Source: an uncultured Saprospiraceae bacterium (GTDB lineage: Bacteria > Bacteroidota > Bacteroidia > Chitinophagales > Saprospiraceae). Taken from it: 64,000 nucleotides of DNA. Of this stretch, positions 33,649 through 41,839 are shown in pieces. The translations under genes were made by a program, and so were the position numbers. The notes beneath the pieces were generated by a model. That model saw only the letters and a list, made by a program, of their open reading frames with translations. It was not told where the DNA came from and searched no databases. Where the stretch lies: assembly GCA_937950315.1 (NCBI GenBank), contig CALFDU010000013.1, forward strand, positions 1 to 64,000. The letters are read 5' to 3'. Position 1 is the first letter of the stretch, and each line of letters begins with the position of its first letter.

Positions 33649-35073
33649 TTATTCTTTAATGATTAAACGATAACCTTGTGCTTTTAGTTCTTCAATTTGC
33701 TGCAGATTTGGGGCATATGGGTAGGCTGCAGCGCAATCAGAATAAAACATAGCTTGAATATAGTGCTCTTCTTTGAAGATGACGGTTTTGTTGTCATAAT
33801 TAGCACATTCTTTTTTGAATTCGATCATTTCTTGAGAGCGGTTCTTGATGGGTTTTAGTCTTTCTATGGAGTATCGGATAGGGAGCAAAAGCAATGCTGC
33901 AGTAAGTATTGTTATAAGTTTTGGGTACCTGAACTGAGATTTGTTTCTTTTTAAGTATTGGATAAACAGTGCTATCAATATGAATAGAGCAGGTGCTATG
34001 AAAAGTAGATAACCTTGCATCTTGGTTTTTACCAGGGTGAAGAATAACAATGGTACAGCAATCCAGATAGTCAGTATCCATAATTTGGGGTTGGTCCTTT
34101 TTTTGGTAGTTTTCCAGACCAACCAGATGATGGCCAAGAATATCAATTCGCCAAAAATAATCGTGAGTCTATTGAAGTGGTAAAATATTCCGCCTCTTTC
34201 AGATCCGAGTGCTTCAAAAATATGCATTCGGTTGTATTGGGATTCCCAAGCAGCTTCCAATGGCCACTTACCATGAATATAGATTTGCCAGGGTAAGACC
34301 AAGGCCGCAGTTATAGCAATCAAAACCAACATTGGAATGATTTGTTTTTTGAAAGGCACCTTATAAATATTTGCCGAAAGGCTCCAAATAGGAAGGACGA
34401 TTAAGGCAGGAAGCCACTTGGATAAAATGGCAGCTGCCAGGCATAATGCCGTGCTAAAGATGAAAAATGGTCGTTGCGATTCTTGAAAACGAAGACCAAA
34501 ATACACAGCAAATCCAATGAAGCATAAGAAGTACAAATCAATGTGATCTGTTGCTACTCGGCCACCGGTCTGTTCAATTGTCAAGCCGTGGATGGCACAA
34601 AGAAATGCAGCGATGAAGGCAACTCGATGATTGAAAAGTATCTTCCCGATGCCATATACAGCCGGGATTAAGAGTGTACTAAATATGATCGATGGTATTC
34701 TGATTGCCATGGCTGATGCACCAAAAAGTTTTATGCTGATGGCCATGCACCATAGCGGAAAGGGTTGCTTGTGTAACCAGATATGATTGCTTGACCATTC
34801 CTTGTAGTCGAAGGGTAGAAGTGGATTGTTGTACAAGCTTGGGGTCAATAAGTCGGTCGACATGTTCTTGGCAACCAAGGCATGAAAGCGTTCATCCCAA
34901 ACGTGTAAGAAGCCATCTTTTGATACAAATATTCGAAAGAGTAGACCACCAATGGTGAATAAGAGCAAGGCCAGATTTTGTTTGCCTTTTTTATTCATGA
35001 AATACGCAGCGACGATGCTCGCTAAAGCAAAAATGAATAAGGTCCAATGTATGATTAAGTCAGGCGACATCAT
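33649..35073 (-). CDS. GT39-type membrane glycosyltransferase (ArnT/PMT-like)
   Basis: 474 residues with about 10-12 membrane helices. Near the N-terminus the conserved acidic DER motif of the ArnT/PMT_2 superfamily lies in HVWDERFHALVAKNM, followed by HKQPFPLWCMAISIKLFG. The periplasmic C-terminal part is short. These enzymes transfer a sugar from a polyprenyl-phosphate donor to lipid or protein in the periplasm; donor and acceptor are unknown. Directly followed by the Smr gene. A candidate -7 element TACCTTTG lies at 35113-35120 on the minus strand. Confidence 0.87.
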   Translation of the reverse strand: MMSPDLIIHWTLFIFALASIVAAYFMNKKGKQNLALLLFTIGGLLFRIFVSKDGFLHVWDERFHALVAKNMSTDLLTPSLYNNPLLPFDYKEWSSNHIWLHKQPFPLWCMAISIKLFGASAMAIRIPSIIFSTLLIPAVYGIGKILFNHRVAFIAAFLCAIHGLTIEQTGGRVATDHIDLYFLCFIGFAVYFGLRFQESQRPFFIFSTALCLAAAILSKWLPALIVLPIWSLSANIYKVPFKKQIIPMLVLIAITAALVLPWQIYIHGKWPLEAAWESQYNRMHIFEALGSERGGIFYHFNRLTIIFGELIFLAIIWLVWKTTKKRTNPKLWILTIWIAVPLLFFTLVKTKMQGYLLFIAPALFILIALFIQYLKRNKSQFRYPKLITILTAALLLLPIRYSIERLKPIKNRSQEMIEFKKECANYDNKTVIFKEEHYIQAMFYSDCAAAYPYAPNLQQIEELKAQGYRLIIKE

Positions 35074-35146
35074 GAAGATTTCGCTTTAAAGGTGCAAGTT
35101 TTTTTGGAGATACAAAGGTAATTTGAACTAATTCTTGTGAATAAAA

Positions 35147-35176
35147 AAGCCCATTCAACTGTTGTCGAATGGGCTT
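35147..35176 (-). terminator. Terminator of the first choice-of-anchor B gene
   Basis: AAGCCCATTC pairs with GAATGGGCTT and on the minus strand is followed by a T-run (TTTTTTATT). It lies 21-50 nt past the stop codon of the gene ending at 35197. Confidence 0.85.
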
Positions 35177-35196
35177 TGGTTTATCGTATTAGCGAT

Positions 35197-37557
35197 TTAT
35201 TGCTTAATAATTCTGTATGCTCTGCTTATTGATTCATCGCTGCTCAATTGCAGGAAGTATACACCTGGAAGTAATGCTGATCCGTCAATTGTAAAGTTTA
35301 GATCCAGGATGTTATCCGATTGAATTACTTGACCATTTACGGTTGTCAATTGATATTCGTCAAAGTCTAATGACTCAAGACTAATCTGGAATACATCCTG
35401 TGATGGGTTGGGGTAGATCAATAATTCTGTTTCTGTAAATTCTTGAATAGAACTCGGTGATCCTTCCACTACTTCAAATACATCAATCGCTACTTCCGTA
35501 AAAATACCATCCATATCATTGAAAACAGTGTAGGATACGCTTACATCTGTAAGGTCCCAAAAAGCCTCCTTTGGATGCAGTTCTATACTGGTCCATGTCG
35601 TATCAGTCATATCAAATTGTCTCAATATTCTTTGTTCGTTCCCTCTGTTTAATATGATGTCCAAAGAATATGTTCCCGGTCCGATGATTCCATCATGTAA
35701 AAAGAATAAATCAAATTTGATAACAGGAAAATCGAAGTCATTCAAATTCATAGGTGGGGTAGTCGCAGTTGCTCTACCATTTTTTACATAGTCCAAATGT
35801 ATTGGGTGATTGATGCCTGCTCCTGTTAATAGTGCTTCTGTTCCCAAGTCTTCTTGATTGTCAAAATCAATATTTACAAGGAAATCTCCGACAACAACTT
35901 CTTCAGGAACACCGATTTCAAAAGATCCTTCATCTGCATCACCATCGAAAGCCCAGCCGTGATCAAAAAAGAATTCATCACGGTATCCTTGTTCTAGTCT
36001 GACTTCCAAGATTGGGTCAGTCTCAGTATCAAATTCAAATTCACCTATTTTGAAACCCCATTGAGAAGCATAAATGGTGTAAACACCGTCAGTCAATTCC
36101 AATAGGGAATTTCCATTTTCGTCAGCAACAATATCATCAATATCTCCGTTTGGGTGAACCAATTTCATCAATGCATTGGGCACTGGCTGGTCGTCTGCAT
36201 CTCTGACTACAGATGAGGTGAAAACAGAAGAATTTGGTTTGATCATTTCCACGTTAAGAATGGTAACTTCACCATTGATTAATTCTACTGTTGCTATTAA
36301 ATCTTCAAATTCTGGATGCGTAACCAATACTTCGTAAGTTCCTGCATTGGCAATTCCTGTTTTGTAATCACCCGATGCATCTGAGTTGGTTTCTGCAAGT
36401 TGCTCTTGACTTACTATGGTCAATGTGGCTCCTGAGATGGCCAAGCCGGTCCCAGCACTCACAACATTTCCTTCTAAGTAACAAGCTCTTTCGTATGAAG
36501 GATTTAATACATGTAGTCCACTTGTTCTATCTGAAGCTAGTATTAGTCCTGATGGTAAATATGGGAATGCTCCCCAGCATCCGTTGGAACCTCCATCAGC
36601 ACCCAACCAAGTATCGTATCCAGCTACTTTGATCAAGTTGTCCGGTTTGTTGGCGTCAATTACAACAACACCATCGGAGTACCACGAAGTGATAAGAAAA
36701 CCATCAAGGTAGTGCGTGTTGTGAGGAATAACTCCATTTCCTTCGGTAACGGCTGGTCTGTATCTGTCTAGCATTTTGATGTCCTGTGGATCCGAAATAT
36801 CGTAAGCTTCAACATATGCGTTGGGACGTTCATCCGTAGTGAATATGAAATTTTCATCGGGGGAAGTCCATGCATTGTGCGTAAATTCTGTTCCTGTAGT
36901 TTGGGTAGCAATTCTTGTAGGATTTGATTTATCAGATATGTCATAAATGGCAAACCATCCTTCAAAAATTTCAGATGTATACATTCTATCTCCTTTGGTA
37001 AAGACATCATGACTATAGCTTTGGTCTGCATATCCTACCATGGTAGGGTTAAGCGGATCAGTGAACAAGTCAAGAATGATGATGCCACCGACGGAAATAT
37101 TACATCCTGCCAGGTATCCGAAACCATCATCGTCAATATAAAGATTGTGACATTCCTTTAAAGAATCCACTGAGTTACCAATCCATAGCGGTGGATCCCA
37201 GATGTGTGATTCTATGTTGTCGGGATCTGTAATATCTAAAATAGTAAGACCTGGACTTGTTCCATCTGTGGTCACATATGCGTAATCATTAAAAGTTTTG
37301 ATATCTCTCCAAGTTGTCGTTGGTCCTGGAATGACAGCTCTAAGTGCTGGAGTCACAGGGTTGTCTAGAGAATAAACCTTGGTACTAGATCTGGTTCCTA
37401 AGATGGCAAACTCAGTTCCATTGCTGTGCTGAAAACCCCACACATCATTGGATCCTTCAAAAGCATCAACTCTGGAAACAAGTTCCATATTCAAGTCCAC
37501 TTGGCCATATAGACCAACGGACAAGAAGAGCAATATTAAAAATGTAAATAGTCTCAT
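35197..37557 (-). CDS. Choice-of-anchor B family surface protein with T9SS tag (copy 1)
   Basis: 786 residues with a signal peptide to LYGQ. An LVIVD-type beta-propeller spans about 20-360 with conserved His-containing loops (ECHNLYIDDD, YSHDVFT, FTHNAW, IPHNTHYL), which could bind metal. Two carboxypeptidase-regulatory-like beta domains (about 365-525) follow, then a jelly-roll region and the T9SS sorting domain from IYPNPSQD. Exported and surface-attached; function unknown. It is a tandem paralogue of the next gene. A promoter TTTG-N20-TATCTTTA (37586-37617) precedes it. Confidence 0.88.
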   Translation of the reverse strand: MRLFTFLILLFLSVGLYGQVDLNMELVSRVDAFEGSNDVWGFQHSNGTEFAILGTRSSTKVYSLDNPVTPALRAVIPGPTTTWRDIKTFNDYAYVTTDGTSPGLTILDITDPDNIESHIWDPPLWIGNSVDSLKECHNLYIDDDGFGYLAGCNISVGGIIILDLFTDPLNPTMVGYADQSYSHDVFTKGDRMYTSEIFEGWFAIYDISDKSNPTRIATQTTGTEFTHNAWTSPDENFIFTTDERPNAYVEAYDISDPQDIKMLDRYRPAVTEGNGVIPHNTHYLDGFLITSWYSDGVVVIDANKPDNLIKVAGYDTWLGADGGSNGCWGAFPYLPSGLILASDRTSGLHVLNPSYERACYLEGNVVSAGTGLAISGATLTIVSQEQLAETNSDASGDYKTGIANAGTYEVLVTHPEFEDLIATVELINGEVTILNVEMIKPNSSVFTSSVVRDADDQPVPNALMKLVHPNGDIDDIVADENGNSLLELTDGVYTIYASQWGFKIGEFEFDTETDPILEVRLEQGYRDEFFFDHGWAFDGDADEGSFEIGVPEEVVVGDFLVNIDFDNQEDLGTEALLTGAGINHPIHLDYVKNGRATATTPPMNLNDFDFPVIKFDLFFLHDGIIGPGTYSLDIILNRGNEQRILRQFDMTDTTWTSIELHPKEAFWDLTDVSVSYTVFNDMDGIFTEVAIDVFEVVEGSPSSIQEFTETELLIYPNPSQDVFQISLESLDFDEYQLTTVNGQVIQSDNILDLNFTIDGSALLPGVYFLQLSSDESISRAYRIIKQ

Positions 37558-37585
37558 GTCTTAATTTTGTAATTTCTGTTATGGG

Positions 37586-37617
37586 TAAAGATAGGCCTAG
37601 AATAGGGTATATACAAA
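37586..37617 (-). promoter_or_regulatory. Promoter of choice-of-anchor B copy 1
   Basis: On the minus strand TTTG (37614-37617) and TATCTTTA (37586-37593) are 20 nt apart, matching TTTG/TAnnTTTG apart from the last base. The start codon is 29 nt further on. Confidence 0.5.
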
Positions 37618-37664
37618 GAATCTTAATGTGTAAAATCGGCAATGTATGGTTAAATACAAACGAA

Positions 37665-37696
37665 AAAAGGGGATTACGATTAAGTAATCCCCTTTT
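37665..37696 (-). terminator. Terminator between the two choice-of-anchor B genes
   Basis: AAAAGGGGATTAC pairs with GTAATCCCCTTTT around GATTAA. The minus-strand T-run follows (AAAA complement at 37663-37668). It can act in both directions. Confidence 0.85.
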
Positions 37697-37716
37697 AAAT
37701 TGACTTTAAAGCCTAT

Positions 37717-40080
37717 TTATTGCTTGATAATCTTTCTAGCAATTCCTGTTGTATTGTCTCCGCTTAATTGGATAAAATAGATTCCATCTATTAAGTCTTG
37801 TGTGTTGATGATGGTTTCTTGTCCAGTGATATCCCCTTGTAATAACAATTGACCTCTGGCATTTGTCACACTGTATCTAGTTATATTTTGATTTTCTACT
37901 GTCACCTTCACCAAGTCATTGAAAGGATTCGGGCTGAAAGAAGCTTGGATATCCGTTAGGTCTTCATTAGAAAGCACTCCTTGAGAAACTAGGAATTTAT
38001 CTACTCCTGCTTCTACCAAATGTCCATTACTATCAAAATCTGACGTTTGGAAAGCTACGGTTACATTGCTCAAGTCCAAAGAATTAGGAACAGCTACTAC
38101 TTCAGGAACCCATGCAGGTAATGATTCATCATATACTGCTGCTTCTATTGTATTCACTCCGTCTGAAAAAATAACAGTCAATGCATCATCAGGATTACCT
38201 TGACCACCAGCATTTAAAAACCATCTTTCAAATGAAATTTCAGGATTGATCAATTCTGTTAGGTCCATTGGTAATGAAGTGAAAGTGGTTGTTCCACCAT
38301 CAACATCATCGTTTCCAGCACCTCCGCCACCGTTACCAGTGATAAAAGCTATTTCACCAAATTCATCCGTCTCACTATCATTGCCTGGATTAGAATCACT
38401 TCCTGCAAACTGAGTTCCTACAGGTACCTCTCTTACCCATATTCCCGTTTGAGCATCTCCAGTCACAGTCCAGCCTTGGTCTACTACAAAGTCGTCTTTG
38501 TAACCTACTTCCAATACAAATTCTATCCCTGTCTGTGTCGTAGGATCAAATGAAGCAATTGCTTCTTCTCTGTAACCCCATGCTCCAGCATAGATTATAT
38601 AAGGTTCTTCAAATAAAGATATATCAAAGGTCCCATCAGCAGAAGAGTTGGCGATCACTTCTCCTGTTTCGGAGATTGCAACTACATTGGCTCCTTCAAT
38701 TCCTGAACCATCAGTCGCTGTGATTACGCTCCCTACAAACTGTACTGTAGGTCTTTGCTCAAGTTCAATGGTGATATCTGTAACAATTCCATTTTCAAGT
38801 TCAACTTCAACTTCTTTTGGGATGTATCCAGCTGCCGTTGCGGTAACGGTGTAGTTTCCAGCTGTTGCCAACCCTGTTTTAAATCTTCCACTTGCATCTG
38901 TATTTGCAAATGCCATTTGATCAGCTATAATATCAATTCTAGCCATATTGATAGCTGCGCCAGTTGCTTGGTCCACAACATTTCCTTCAAGGAAACAAGC
39001 TCTTTGTACTGTTGAAGAAAGTATATATAGGCCAGAGTTAATATCAGAAGCGATGATCGTTCCTGATGGTAAGTAGGGATATACTCCCCAGCAACCACTA
39101 AATCCTCCATCATTTCCTAACCAGGTATCGTAAGCTCCTACTTTTATCAAGTTGTCAGGTCTGGTAGCATCCGTGATAACTACACCATCTGTATACCATG
39201 AAGTGTACAAGAACCCATCACCGTAATGTGTATTGTGAGGAATAACATTGTTGCCTGCCGTTTCCAAAGGTTGGAAAGCGTCAAGAAGTTGGATATCATT
39301 GGGGTCGGTAATGTCGTAAGAATCAACAAATGCATTTGGTCTTTCATCTGTGGTAAATAAAAACTTACCATCATCAGATGGCCATGCATTGTGTGTGAAA
39401 TTTGAAGTTGTATTCTGCATATGGGTTCTTACAGGATTACTTTTGTCTCCTTCTGCTACATAAATTGAAAAATGGCCTGCACCAATTTCTGAAGAGTAAA
39501 TAGTATCTCCTTTTGCCACTACATCATGGCTATAAAATTCATTGGTTGCTCCTACAAGAACTGGATTCAACGGATCTGTGTGGATATCTAAGATGGCAAC
39601 ACCACCAACACCCATATTGCAACCAGCTAAATAACACCACCCATCTTCTGCATCAACATATAAGTTGTGGCAAGTCTGAAGTTGCTCAGGACCGAATCCA
39701 ACATCCAACATCGGTCTCCAAAATCTATGTTCGATTACATCCGGTGCTCCAGTCATATCGATAATCAATAATCCATCAGTACCTACATCAGTAGTTACAT
39801 ACAGATAATTGTCATAATGTTTTATATCTCTCCAAGTTGAAGACGACCCGCTAATCACAGCCCGTTCAATGGGATTGCTGTTATCTTCAAGAGAATAGAT
39901 TCTGGTTGCTGTGGTAGTACCCATGATAGCATACTCAGTTCCATTGTCATCAACATATCCCCAAATATCATTACCTGCTTCGCCAACTTGGACATTTGCA
40001 AGCAGCTCTAAATTTAAATTTGGTTGAGAAAAGGCAGTAAAGCCTAGGGCAATAAATGCGATTATTAATCGAAATTTCAT
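37717..40080 (-). CDS. Choice-of-anchor B family surface protein with T9SS tag (copy 2)
   Basis: 787 residues, parallel to copy 1 in order and length. Signal peptide ends at FSQ, and the same LVIVD propeller His loops recur (TCHNLYVDAED, YSHDVVA, FTHNAWPS, IPHNTHYG). Two beta-sandwich domains (about 365-525), a jelly roll with DDVDGGTTTF, and a T9SS domain (SPNPFNDL, ending in KIIKQ) follow. It differs in the middle beta domains, so the duplication is not recent. Promoter TATCTTTG at 40113-40120. Each copy has its own terminator, so they are separately transcribed. Confidence 0.88.
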   Translation of the reverse strand: MKFRLIIAFIALGFTAFSQPNLNLELLANVQVGEAGNDIWGYVDDNGTEYAIMGTTTATRIYSLEDNSNPIERAVISGSSSTWRDIKHYDNYLYVTTDVGTDGLLIIDMTGAPDVIEHRFWRPMLDVGFGPEQLQTCHNLYVDAEDGWCYLAGCNMGVGGVAILDIHTDPLNPVLVGATNEFYSHDVVAKGDTIYSSEIGAGHFSIYVAEGDKSNPVRTHMQNTTSNFTHNAWPSDDGKFLFTTDERPNAFVDSYDITDPNDIQLLDAFQPLETAGNNVIPHNTHYGDGFLYTSWYTDGVVITDATRPDNLIKVGAYDTWLGNDGGFSGCWGVYPYLPSGTIIASDINSGLYILSSTVQRACFLEGNVVDQATGAAINMARIDIIADQMAFANTDASGRFKTGLATAGNYTVTATAAGYIPKEVEVELENGIVTDITIELEQRPTVQFVGSVITATDGSGIEGANVVAISETGEVIANSSADGTFDISLFEEPYIIYAGAWGYREEAIASFDPTTQTGIEFVLEVGYKDDFVVDQGWTVTGDAQTGIWVREVPVGTQFAGSDSNPGNDSETDEFGEIAFITGNGGGGAGNDDVDGGTTTFTSLPMDLTELINPEISFERWFLNAGGQGNPDDALTVIFSDGVNTIEAAVYDESLPAWVPEVVAVPNSLDLSNVTVAFQTSDFDSNGHLVEAGVDKFLVSQGVLSNEDLTDIQASFSPNPFNDLVKVTVENQNITRYSVTNARGQLLLQGDITGQETIINTQDLIDGIYFIQLSGDNTTGIARKIIKQ

Positions 40081-40112
40081 TCGTTTTTTAATTTGCTTAG
40101 TTAATAGTGATC

Positions 40113-40146
40113 CAAAGATAAAGGATTACTTTGTTTCTCTAGCAAA
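40113..40146 (-). promoter_or_regulatory. Promoter of choice-of-anchor B copy 2
   Basis: The minus strand carries TTTG (40143-40146) and a perfect TATCTTTG (40113-40120) separated by 22 nt. The start codon is 33 nt past the -7 element. Confidence 0.5.
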
Positions 40147-40193
40147 TGCTGGTCTCATAAAAAGGGTATTTGGTCGTTTTGTCCTGTGCAAAG

Positions 40194-40292
40194 TGGGTAA
40201 ATAGAGGCGGATTTCTCCTTAAGTATTAAAGACGACTTAAATTCAGATTTTTATTGGCTTCAAGATTGCCAAGATTTCCGCCTGCTTATCCA
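40194..40292. ncRNA. Structured element, possible leader or small RNA
   Basis: Long arms at 40194-40216 and 40272-40292 pair as 7 bp, an internal loop, then AGGCGGA/TCCGCCT and TCT/AGA. A second nested hairpin TTAAGT (40219-40224)/ACTTAA (40235-40240) lies inside. Nothing coding explains it. It sits about 115-210 nt upstream of a choice-of-anchor B gene. Orientation not determined. Confidence 0.3.
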
Positions 40293-40660
40293 TTCTCAGG
40301 GCCCAATTTCAACATTTGTCCATACAATCCTGTGTTGATCTTTGATAAATGTATAAGGGTGTTTTTCAACTAAGGTCGATAGTATTGTTGTAAGATTTGT
40401 ATGTGCAGACTTTCGTCAAATATTTCCTTACGGCTGTATGAATTACATAAGCTGTATTTACAAAGCGAAACTGAAACTTTCTTAATCCTTGGTCTGTGGT
40501 GCCTCGTGTACTTTTGTGCATTTGTCATGTTTGCTTCCGCAAATGTTGGAACTCTTGCCAATGGATTGCTTTCTGCCTCAGAGATGACTGTAGGGTGAAA
40601 ATAAGGTGACTCGTGAGTAACTGAGAAAAGATGAGTCTAAGAAAAAGGAGGTGGATGAAA
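40293..40660. other. Gap with no convincing gene
   Basis: A 65-codon plus-strand frame at 40401-40598 has a hydrophobic centre but no ribosome binding site and no family likeness; it is not called. The rest of the stretch, to the terminator of the small exported-protein gene, shows no repeat. Confidence 0.35.
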
Positions 40661-40690
40661 AAAAAGGCCCAACCAAAGTCGAGCCTTTTT
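40661..40690 (-). terminator. Terminator of the small exported-protein gene
   Basis: AAAAAGGC (40661-40668) pairs with GCCTTTTT (40683-40690). On the minus strand it is followed by a T-rich stretch. It lies 7 nt past the stop at 40697. Confidence 0.65.
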
Positions 40691-40696
40691 AAAATT

Positions 40697-41053
40697 TTAT
40701 CTTCTTTCCATCGAGACTGGAATTAAGAATAACTTATTTTTTTCAACGCCCATGGTTTTTACTTCTTGATAGTTTAACCTTGACTTGATCTGAGATTCAA
40801 AATTCGGGTCACTTACATCAAGTACTACGATTTCATTGTCATTATTTACGATAAATTCAATGTGCATTCTTTGTGTGTCGTAAGGCATGGATGTAAGGTC
40901 GATGTCTGATATTAAGCTACTGATCTGAGTAGCCAATGTTTGATTTTTGCTCGGGGAAGTAGTAGGCGATGTACTTGGTCCGTGAGCGAAAGCAGTAAGG
41001 CCAGAGAACAAAACAAAAAGAGTCGATAAGAAAAATATTTTTGACGTTTTCAT
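40697..41053 (-). CDS. Small exported protein of unknown function
   Basis: 118 residues. Clear signal peptide (FFLSTLFVLFSGLTAFA) then a Ser/Thr/Pro-rich stretch (TSPTTSPSKN) and a compact C-terminal domain, IEFIVNNDNEIVVLDVSD and IKSRLNYQEVKTMG. This domain resembles small secreted Bacteroidota proteins whose role is not known. Monocistronic, with a terminator right behind it. Confidence 0.7.
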   Translation of the reverse strand: MKTSKIFFLSTLFVLFSGLTAFAHGPSTSPTTSPSKNQTLATQISSLISDIDLTSMPYDTQRMHIEFIVNNDNEIVVLDVSDPNFESQIKSRLNYQEVKTMGVEKNKLFLIPVSMERR

Positions 41054-41413
41054 TAGAAGTATTTTTTGAAATTAATAATTGTTTGAAATTAAATTTTGTA
41101 ATTGTCTGGCCAGATCAAATACAACCTTAATACGAATCAATCATCTCGTTTGTTACACGACTATCGAAATAAATTTTTACTGTGGGGTAGAACCAAAGAA
41201 CGCTATCATGATAAATAATGCATGACTTAAGACTAATGAAAGTCTTTACAGGATGAACAACATTTTTTTAAATTTTTTAAAAAAATTAGCAAGGACGTGA
41301 ATTGGTTTACACGTCCGTTTCTCCAGTATGACGAATGGATGGAGTGAAACAATTGTATTTAGAAACTTTTTGGGTTTTTTAAACCATCAATTCACGTTAA
41401 AGTATAAACTTTT
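41054..41413. other. Intergenic region with hairpin
   Basis: The only structure seen is GGACGTG (41293-41299)/CACGTCC (41310-41316). It has no T-run after it on the plus strand, but an A-rich stretch (41260-41285) becomes T-rich on the minus strand, so it may serve as a terminator for the thioesterase operon ending at 41414. A 91-codon plus frame here overlaps the thioesterase antisense and is not called. Confidence 0.4.
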
Positions 41414-41839
41414 CTACTTCCTGGTGATGAGCATGGTGGTCAATCTAGATCTGCAGAGAAGCACTTGGTCTTCATTGGTGATATCAATTTGCCATACTTG
41501 GATGGTTCTTCCTATCTTTACTGGAGTTACTTTTCCATACACCCAGCCAGATGTTGCTGACTTGATGTGGTTTGCATTGATTTCTAAACCCACAATGGAT
41601 TGAGAAAGTGGATCGTCCAGCATCACAAATGAAGCAATGCTACCAAGCGTCTCAGCCAAGGCTGCAGATGCTCCTCCGTGTAATAAGCCCATGGGTTGTT
41701 TGGTCCTGTGATCAACAGGCATTTTTGCAATCAAGTAGTCGTCTCCGACTTCTGTGAATTCAATACCTAAATGATCAACCATGGTGTTTGTGTTGATTTG
41801 CTTGATTACGTCAAGAGAAGGCTTTGTTTTCCAGATCAT
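41414..41839 (-). CDS. Hotdog-fold thioesterase (PaaI/YdiI-like)
   Basis: 141 residues of the hotdog acyl-CoA thioesterase family. Motif PMGLLHGGASAALAETLGS contains the conserved HGG and the catalytic Glu, followed by SIVGLEINANHIKSA and RTIQVWQIDITNEDQ. It is closest to the YdiI/MenI/PaaI group that hydrolyses aromatic or long-chain acyl-CoA. The start codon overlaps the stop of the giant upstream gene by 4 nt (ATGA), so it is translationally coupled to a secreted surface protein, an unusual pairing. Confidence 0.92.
   Translation of the reverse strand: MIWKTKPSLDVIKQINTNTMVDHLGIEFTEVGDDYLIAKMPVDHRTKQPMGLLHGGASAALAETLGSIASFVMLDDPLSQSIVGLEINANHIKSATSGWVYGKVTPVKIGRTIQVWQIDITNEDQVLLCRSRLTTMLITRK

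Noticed and set aside
40401-40598. 65-codon plus-strand frame with a hydrophobic centre
   Set aside because: No ribosome binding site, no family likeness and atypical composition.
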